Shown one piece after another: positions 6,198-9,540 of a stretch of 9,540 bases of DNA. The position numbers were made by a program, and so were the translations under genes. The first letter of the stretch is position 1. Every line of letters starts with the position of its first letter. Below the pieces are notes generated by a model that worked only from the letters and a program-made list of their open reading frames with translations, made no database searches and was not told where the DNA came from. The DNA comes from Deltaproteobacteria bacterium (GTDB lineage Bacteria > Desulfobacterota > DSM-4660 > Desulfatiglandales > HGW-15): assembly GCA_030671095.1 (NCBI GenBank), contig DAOVAK010000066.1:1-9540 (forward strand), in the 5' to 3' direction.

Positions 6198-6739
6198 GAT
6201 TTGTTACCCTGTTTTGGGCCCGGCTCCCATTCCGGGATCTCGGCTATGAGACCCGCTCTCTCGAGGAGCCTGGATACATGACTTTTGGCTTCTTTTGCCT
6301 TGAGCTCATAGATCTTTTCCCGGCGCTTCATATAGACATCAAAGGCTATAAGTGCCAGTTCATCAATCTTGGATTCAAAAGCCAACAACTCATCAGAGAG
6401 TTGGTTTTCCCGAATCTCCTTTTGCAATACGCCTCTGATGACTTTCTTGAGCAGGAAAATGAAGAATATGGCTTGAGAGGGAGAGAAATCCTGAACGGCC
6501 CTGATTCTAATGATCCCGTCAAGAAATGGGGAGACCCTTTTGCGATCTAACCCTTGAAGGAGTTCCCTGTAAATGTTCTCTAGCTCTGTGGAAATCGTGT
6601 GACGTACTGGATTGGCGAATGGGTCCTTCTGTTTCTTCAGGAACCTTTGGGTACCGGCGGGATAGGTTTCCAGGGTGGACTTCAACCATCTATCCACTAT
6701 GGCGGAGCTTTTTTCTGATAGGAGGTTTTCCAGTTTCAT
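6194..6739 (-). CDS. Small protein with RsbRD-type N-terminal domain, first gene of the dsr operon
   Basis: The 181-residue protein is soluble and mostly helical. It resembles the RsbRD N-terminal (globin-like sensor) domain found in RsbR-type stressosome proteins, for example in the N-terminal LLSEKSSAIVDRWL stretch (residues 6-19) and in IIRIRAVQDFSPSQA (76-90). No STAS, kinase, DNA-binding or metal motif is present, and a charged helix at 138-162 could be a coiled coil. Stand-alone proteins of this kind are, from memory, common in front of dsrMKJOP in Desulfobacterota; their function is unknown to me. The frame extends to a GTG at 6748, but ATG at 6739 gives the family-like start. Neither start has a clear Shine-Dalgarno sequence, which is odd for the first gene of this operon and could mean weak translation. 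A sensing or assembly role is inference. Confidence 0.8.
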   Translation of the reverse strand: MKLENLLSEKSSAIVDRWLKSTLETYPAGTQRFLKKQKDPFANPVRHTISTELENIYRELLQGLDRKRVSPFLDGIIRIRAVQDFSPSQAIFFIFLLKKVIRGVLQKEIRENQLSDELLAFESKIDELALIAFDVYMKRREKIYELKAKEAKSHVSRLLERAGLIAEIPEWEPGPKQGNKS

Positions 6740-6813
6740 CGACAGCACAAGGTGTGAAGATGCCTAAAATTAGATCCTTATAGCTCAGGAGCTCGCCCTT
6801 GATTTGGGGGCGG

Positions 6814-6842
6814 AATATAGACAAATTGTGATAGCGTGTCAA
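6814..6842 (-). promoter_or_regulatory. Strong sigma70-like promoter of the dsr operon (proximal)
   Basis: On the minus strand a perfect TTGACA (6837-6842) is followed after exactly 17 bases by TATATT (6814-6819), a five-of-six -10 box. A T-run lies directly upstream of the -35. Transcription would start near 6806, giving a leader of about 67 bases before the ATG at 6739. Confidence 0.75.
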
Positions 6843-6881
6843 GAAAAAACGCTTTTACTGCGATGCCGTGTTTAGGACCAA

Positions 6882-6908
6882 GAAATAGCGAGTATTTCGC
6901 TATATTTC
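6882..6908. promoter_or_regulatory. Imperfect dyad, possible operator of the dsr promoters
   Basis: GAAATAGCGA (6882-6891) faces TCGCTATATTTC (6897-6908). The inner seven bases on each side match perfectly around GTATT, and the outer part pairs if one base is bulged. It lies about 40 bases upstream of the proximal -35 and at the expected start point of the distal promoter, a position suited to a dimeric regulator. No regulator gene is present in the window. Confidence 0.45.
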
Positions 6909-6912
6909 GTTT

Positions 6913-6941
6913 ACCATAGGTGTTTAAAATTTGGTTGTCAA
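6913..6941 (-). promoter_or_regulatory. Second sigma70-like promoter upstream of the dsr operon (distal)
   Basis: On the minus strand TTGACA (6936-6941) stands 17 bases from TATGGT (6913-6918), a four-of-six -10 box. It lies between the TrmO-like gene and the dyad and points into the dsr operon. Its -10 is weaker than that of the proximal promoter. Confidence 0.5.
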
Positions 6942-6972
6942 TCGCCTAAATTAGTTTTCTGTGAATTTTTTC

Positions 6973-7461
6973 TCAAAATCGATTATCGGAAACGGGCGCC
7001 CCCTTCATATCTCGAAACGTGCCTTCCATCCATCCGACCCGGGCATTTTCCCTATGATCGAATTTTGGGACAAAGGGCTTGATGTCCAACAGGGGTGTCC
7101 CATCCAGCATATCTACTTCAGCCAGATAGAGGACACTTCCTTCCCTCTTATCCAGACGAACGACCGAGAATCCAATGGGATTTGGCCGCTTCGGGGCCCG
7201 AATCGAAAAAACCCCGTGAAGCTTGTCTTCCATGTAGGGCTTGCAGATCAGATCGTAGCCTTCAGATTGATGAAAGACGTAGAGTAGGATCAGGTGTGAA
7301 AATCCTTCAATATCCTTAAGCCCCGATTCGTATTGTTCAAAAATCTCCGCCCTTCCTTCCGACTCAGGATCAAAGATACCCTGGATGGGCACCCCACTCT
7401 TTGATTTGTAGGGCGTCCTGAGGACTCCGATTGCCCTGAATGTGAATTCTATTTCATTCAT
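6973..7461 (-). CDS. trmO: TrmO/TsaA-like tRNA (t6A37) N6-methyltransferase family protein
   Basis: The 162-residue protein consists of the TsaA-like beta-barrel domain alone, without the C-terminal extension of Escherichia coli TrmO. Family members methylate N6-threonylcarbamoyladenosine at position 37 of tRNA using S-adenosylmethionine. Visible signatures are IGVLRTPY (11-18), IRAPKRPNPIGFSVVRL (87-103), where RAP replaces the more usual RSP, and DGTPLLDIKPFVP (120-132), all in the expected order. The ATG has AAGGA seven bases upstream. It is probably a single-gene unit: no terminator is visible behind it, so some read-through into the dsr promoter region is possible. A functional link to sulfite reduction is not evident. 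The short form could have another substrate, so the enzyme name is from family similarity only. Confidence 0.88.
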   Translation of the reverse strand: MNEIEFTFRAIGVLRTPYKSKSGVPIQGIFDPESEGRAEIFEQYESGLKDIEGFSHLILLYVFHQSEGYDLICKPYMEDKLHGVFSIRAPKRPNPIGFSVVRLDKREGSVLYLAEVDMLDGTPLLDIKPFVPKFDHRENARVGWMEGTFRDMKGAPVSDNRF

Positions 7462-7624
7462 TCCTTATTCCTTCTTTCCCTGGGTCCTGGATGTGTTCCA
7501 ATGCCCCGAGTCATAACCTAATCTGGTTTTGATGTAAATGGCGTGCACAACCTATGGATCCCTTTGCTTTCACTTGAAAAACCTGCAATTCAAAGCTATC
7601 TTATGTTAGGGTGGATTGTTTGGA

Positions 7625-7654
7625 TTGACAAATTGCTGGGTCTTTATTTATATT
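7625..7654 (+). promoter_or_regulatory. Sigma70-like promoter of the HdrCB operon
   Basis: A perfect TTGACA (7625-7630) is followed by TATATT (7649-7654) at 18 bases, or TTATAT at 17. The expected start near 7661 gives a leader of about 90 bases. A small hairpin (GGGTGC 7713-7718 with GCACCT 7724-7729) lies in that leader, about 20 bases before the first ATG. Nothing else is recognised in the 289-base divergent gap 7462-7750. Confidence 0.65.
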
Positions 7655-7750
7655 ACCACGCCCACAAAATGACCTAACCTTCCACCCGACATCAAAATCA
7701 GCACAAAAGGCAGGGTGCAATACGCACCTGCTTAGGAATTGGGGAAAATT

Positions 7751-8158
7751 ATGCCCATCAAGATTTCACCAAAGACGGTTGATAAAGACTTCCTTGAGAA
7801 ACTGGAGAGACTGAGCGGCCAAAAGGTTCATCAGTGCTTTCAGTGCGGAACCTGTGGGGGATCTTGCCCCATGGGAAATCATATGGATGCCCTTCCTCGC
7901 AAAATCATGCACATGGCACAGTTGGGCATGGCAGAAGAGATAGAAAAGCTCAATACCTGCTGGGTATGTGCCGCGTGCCACGCCTGCAACGTCAGATGCC
8001 CAAGGGGGGTTGATCTGCCTCGGGTCATGGAGGCCATTAGGCTGATGACTCTCAGAAAGAACAAAAATTACATTGAACCCTCTGAACTGCCTGCTGAGAC
8101 CGTCAAGGAATGCCCTCAGATCGCTCTGGTTGCCGGCTTCCGAAAATTGACCAGCTAA
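7751..8158 (+). CDS. hdrC: HdrC-like protein with two 4Fe-4S motifs
   Basis: A 135-residue cytoplasmic protein of the HdrC type, which relays electrons to the CCG protein HdrB. The first motif is C29-x2-C32-x2-C35-x3-C39-P. The second reads CWVCAACHACNVRCPRG (70-86) and offers C73-x2-C76-x2-C79-x3-C83-P, with Cys70 as an additional cysteine one step ahead. The frame could begin at a TTG at 7739, but an AGGA only one base away makes that unlikely; ATG at 7751, with a GGGGA stretch upstream, is preferred. It is the first gene of the operon, eight bases before the HdrB-like gene. The module could serve a thiol/disulfide substrate; methanogen-type coenzyme M chemistry is not implied. Confidence 0.9.
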   Translation: MPIKISPKTVDKDFLEKLERLSGQKVHQCFQCGTCGGSCPMGNHMDALPRKIMHMAQLGMAEEIEKLNTCWVCAACHACNVRCPRGVDLPRVMEAIRLMTLRKNKNYIEPSELPAETVKECPQIALVAGFRKLTS

Positions 8159-8166
8159 GGGGAAAA

Positions 8167-9045
8167 ATGAAAGTAACCTACTATCCAGGATGTACTCTAA
8201 AGACCAAGGCGAAGAATCTTGATGACGCGGCAATCGCCTCCATGGCCGCCCTCGGCATTGAGCTGGAAGAGCTGCCCCGGTGGAATTGCTGTGGGGCCGT
8301 GCATTCCCTTGCAGATGATGACCTGATCCATCAGGTGGCCCCAGTCCGTGATCTCATCCGTGTAAAGGAGCAGGGCCGTGACAAAGTGGTCACCCTCTGT
8401 TCCATGTGCTACAACAGCCTGGCGCGCGCCAACTTGCTGATGCGGGAGGACGAGGAGAAAAGAGAGACCATTAATCTGTTCATGGATGAAGAAATTGACT
8501 ACGCAGGGGAAGTGGAGGTCGTACATTTTCTCAACTTCATGAAGGACGAGATCGGCTGGGATAAACTTCGTGAGCAAATCAAGGTCCCGCTGAACGGACT
8601 AAAAGTTGCGCCCTATTATGGATGTACCCTGCAGCGCCCGCGCAATGTGGCCATAGAGCCACCTGGCAGCTTTGAACTTATGACCCAGTTCCTGGAGGCA
8701 CTGGGAGCAACCGCAGTCCACTTTTCAGCTGCTGATCTGTGCTGCGGTTCTTATCAGATACTCGGAAATCCTGACGCTGCCAAGGACGCGGCTTCAACTA
8801 TCTTGGAATGGGCCGAAAAAGCGGGTGCAGAAGCACTGGTTCTGACCTGCCCCCTGTGCGAGTTCAACCTGGGCAAAAAGCAGGGAGCACTGTTTGAAGA
8901 AAAGAAAATTATGAAGATGATTCCCACATTCTATATCACCCAGTTGTTGGCTATTGCACTCGGCTTGAACCCTGAGGTCTGTCACTTTGAATTGAATGAC
9001 CAGACCTCCATCGAACTGCTGAAGAGCAAAAACTATCTCAATTAG
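8167..9045 (+). CDS. hdrB: HdrB-like protein with two complete CCG domains
   Basis: A 292-residue protein of the heterodisulfide reductase subunit B family. HdrB holds noncubane [4Fe-4S] clusters that split disulfides. Both cysteine-rich domains are intact: C9-x31-C41-C42-x35-C78-x2-C81 and C153-x38-C192-C193-x34-C228-x2-C231. The first fits the published HdrB spacing exactly, the second within one residue. There are no membrane segments. The frame continues upstream to an ATG at 8110 inside hdrC, but ATG at 8167, with AAGGGG just upstream, gives the family-like start MKVTYYPGCT. With the HdrC-like gene before it and an SdhB-like 2Fe-2S gene after it, the set also recalls thiol:fumarate reductase architecture; the true acceptor cannot be told here. 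Confidence 0.93.
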   Translation: MKVTYYPGCTLKTKAKNLDDAAIASMAALGIELEELPRWNCCGAVHSLADDDLIHQVAPVRDLIRVKEQGRDKVVTLCSMCYNSLARANLLMREDEEKRETINLFMDEEIDYAGEVEVVHFLNFMKDEIGWDKLREQIKVPLNGLKVAPYYGCTLQRPRNVAIEPPGSFELMTQFLEALGATAVHFSAADLCCGSYQILGNPDAAKDAASTILEWAEKAGAEALVLTCPLCEFNLGKKQGALFEEKKIMKMIPTFYITQLLAIALGLNPEVCHFELNDQTSIELLKSKNYLN

Positions 9046-9047
9046 CG

Positions 9048-9128
9048 GTTGAGTAGTTTAGTGGTCGATTAGTTGAGTCGTTTAACAGCCTTTGAAGAAT
9101 CAACTTATCAACTACTCAACGAATCAGC
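9048..9128. repeat. Two facing arrays of degenerate 8-base repeats
   Basis: The gap after hdrB can be read in steps of eight. Five units on the plus strand run GTTGAGTA, GTTTAGTG, GTCGATTA, GTTGAGTC, GTTTAACA (9048-9087). After a nine-base spacer come four units in the opposite sense: GAATCAAC, TTATCAAC, TACTCAAC, GAATCAGC (9097-9128). The arms pair perfectly over 11 bases (9048-9058 with 9110-9120), and an inner pair (9072-9079 with 9097-9104) has one mismatch, so the mRNA can form a long interrupted hairpin. Confidence 0.65.
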
Positions 9129-9147
9129 CAGATGGCAGTAAGGCGAA

Positions 9148-9540
9148 ATGAGACTGGCCGAAGCACAAACCACCGAATCCACTGAACAAAGAGCCCAGAA
9201 GATGGCGACCGGTGACCGGGCCATTTTGCCAGAGGGGGCCCGTACCATCCCCATCTACATCATGGGCAAAAGGTATGATGTGCCAGAAACCCTGACCATC
9301 ATGAAGGCAATGGAATACGCAGGGTTTAAATTCATCCGCGGGGCCGGATGTCGCGGCGGTATTTGTGGGGCCTGTCCGACCGTGTACCGGAAGGCGGGTG
9401 ACTATAAACTCCATTTCGGTCTGGCCTGCCAGACTGTGGTAGAACCCGATATGTACCTTACCCAGATCCCTTTCTACCCGGCCAACCGAACATCCTATGA
9501 GATCGAGGACTTGGAGCCAACGCCCGAGTCTATCCACGCC
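9148..9540 (+). CDS. Plant-type 2Fe-2S iron-sulfur protein (SdhB-like), N-terminal part
   Basis: The frame is open at the right edge, and 131 residues are visible. A plant-type 2Fe-2S site reads C68-x4-C73-x2-C76-x17-C94 (GCRGGICGAC, then LACQ), as in the N-terminal domain of succinate dehydrogenase/fumarate reductase iron-sulfur subunits. Proteins starting like this usually continue with two 4Fe-4S motifs, which would lie beyond the window. ATG at 9148 is the first start after an in-frame stop at 9139-9141, with AAGG four bases upstream; ATG at 9202 is an alternative and would remove a polar 18-residue leader. It follows hdrB by 102 bases holding the repeat arrays. A role as electron link between HdrCB and a flavoprotein is inference. 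Confidence 0.88.
   Translation, partial: MRLAEAQTTESTEQRAQKMATGDRAILPEGARTIPIYIMGKRYDVPETLTIMKAMEYAGFKFIRGAGCRGGICGACPTVYRKAGDYKLHFGLACQTVVEPDMYLTQIPFYPANRTSYEIEDLEPTPESIHA

Noticed and set aside
7462..7560. Promoter for the TrmO-like gene on the minus strand
   Set aside because: Candidate boxes (TTACAT with TATGAC at 16 bases) are too weak to call.
7605..7687. Words GTTAGG/CCTAAC and GGGTGGA/TCCACCC on either side of the hdr promoter, as a possible operator pair
   Set aside because: The order of the words does not form one continuous inverted repeat, so pairing is not convincing.
7766..8233. Minus-strand open frame opposite the hdrC-like gene
   Set aside because: The plus strand encodes clear 4Fe-4S motifs here; the antisense product has none.
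9048..9128. Possible CRISPR array
   Set aside because: The units are 8 bases, degenerate and without spacers, and there are no cas genes.
9124..9537. Minus-strand open frame at the right edge
   Set aside because: It is opposite the 2Fe-2S gene at 9148-9540, which has an intact ligand motif and fits the operon.

Overview
The window comes from a dissimilatory sulfate- or sulfite-reducing bacterium, most likely a member of the Desulfobacterota (former Deltaproteobacteria). The evidence is a complete dsrMKJOP set including the triheme cytochrome DsrJ, a class III multiheme cytochrome, a clostridial-type 2[4Fe-4S] ferredoxin and HdrB/HdrC-type genes, all in DNA of intermediate GC content. No ribosomal RNA, tRNA, CRISPR array, transposase or phage gene is visible.

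Layout. At the left edge (2-223, +) is the C-terminal part of a class III (cytochrome c3-like) cytochrome, followed by an intrinsic terminator. A ferredoxin gene faces it (512-700, -), and its transcript probably ends in a strong palindrome at 435-477. A run of six genes follows on the minus strand. In transcription order these are a small protein with an RsbRD-type N-terminal domain (6194-6739), dsrM, dsrK, dsrJ, dsrO and dsrP (ending at 1066). The five dsr genes overlap or are separated by only a few bases, and the operon ends in a terminator at 1003-1034. Two tandem sigma70-like promoters (6814-6842 and 6913-6941) with an imperfect dyad between them lie upstream. Further upstream, on the same strand, is a TrmO/TsaA-like gene (6973-7461). 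Divergent from it is a plus-strand operon with its own promoter (7625-7654): an HdrC-like protein, an HdrB-like protein with two complete CCG motifs, and the start of a plant-type 2Fe-2S protein that runs off the right edge.

How the genes may work together. DsrMKJOP is the membrane complex that links the quinone pool and periplasmic electron carriers to the DsrC trisulfide cycle of sulfite reduction. DsrM and DsrP are membrane subunits, DsrJ and DsrO face the periplasm, and DsrK carries the cytoplasmic HdrD-like catalytic site. The c3-type cytochrome and the ferredoxin are plausible periplasmic and cytoplasmic electron carriers. The HdrCB plus 2Fe-2S operon is a second, soluble heterodisulfide-reductase-like module whose substrate cannot be read from the sequence. 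dsrAB, dsrC, aprAB and qmo are not in this window.

Points most worth a second look are: DsrO lacks exactly the four cysteines that would hold one of four cubane clusters; the RsbRD-type protein leads the dsr operon; the dsr promoter region is doubled with a dyad between the promoters; a 10-bp hairpin separates the RsbRD gene from dsrM; and two facing arrays of 8-base repeats fill the gap after hdrB.
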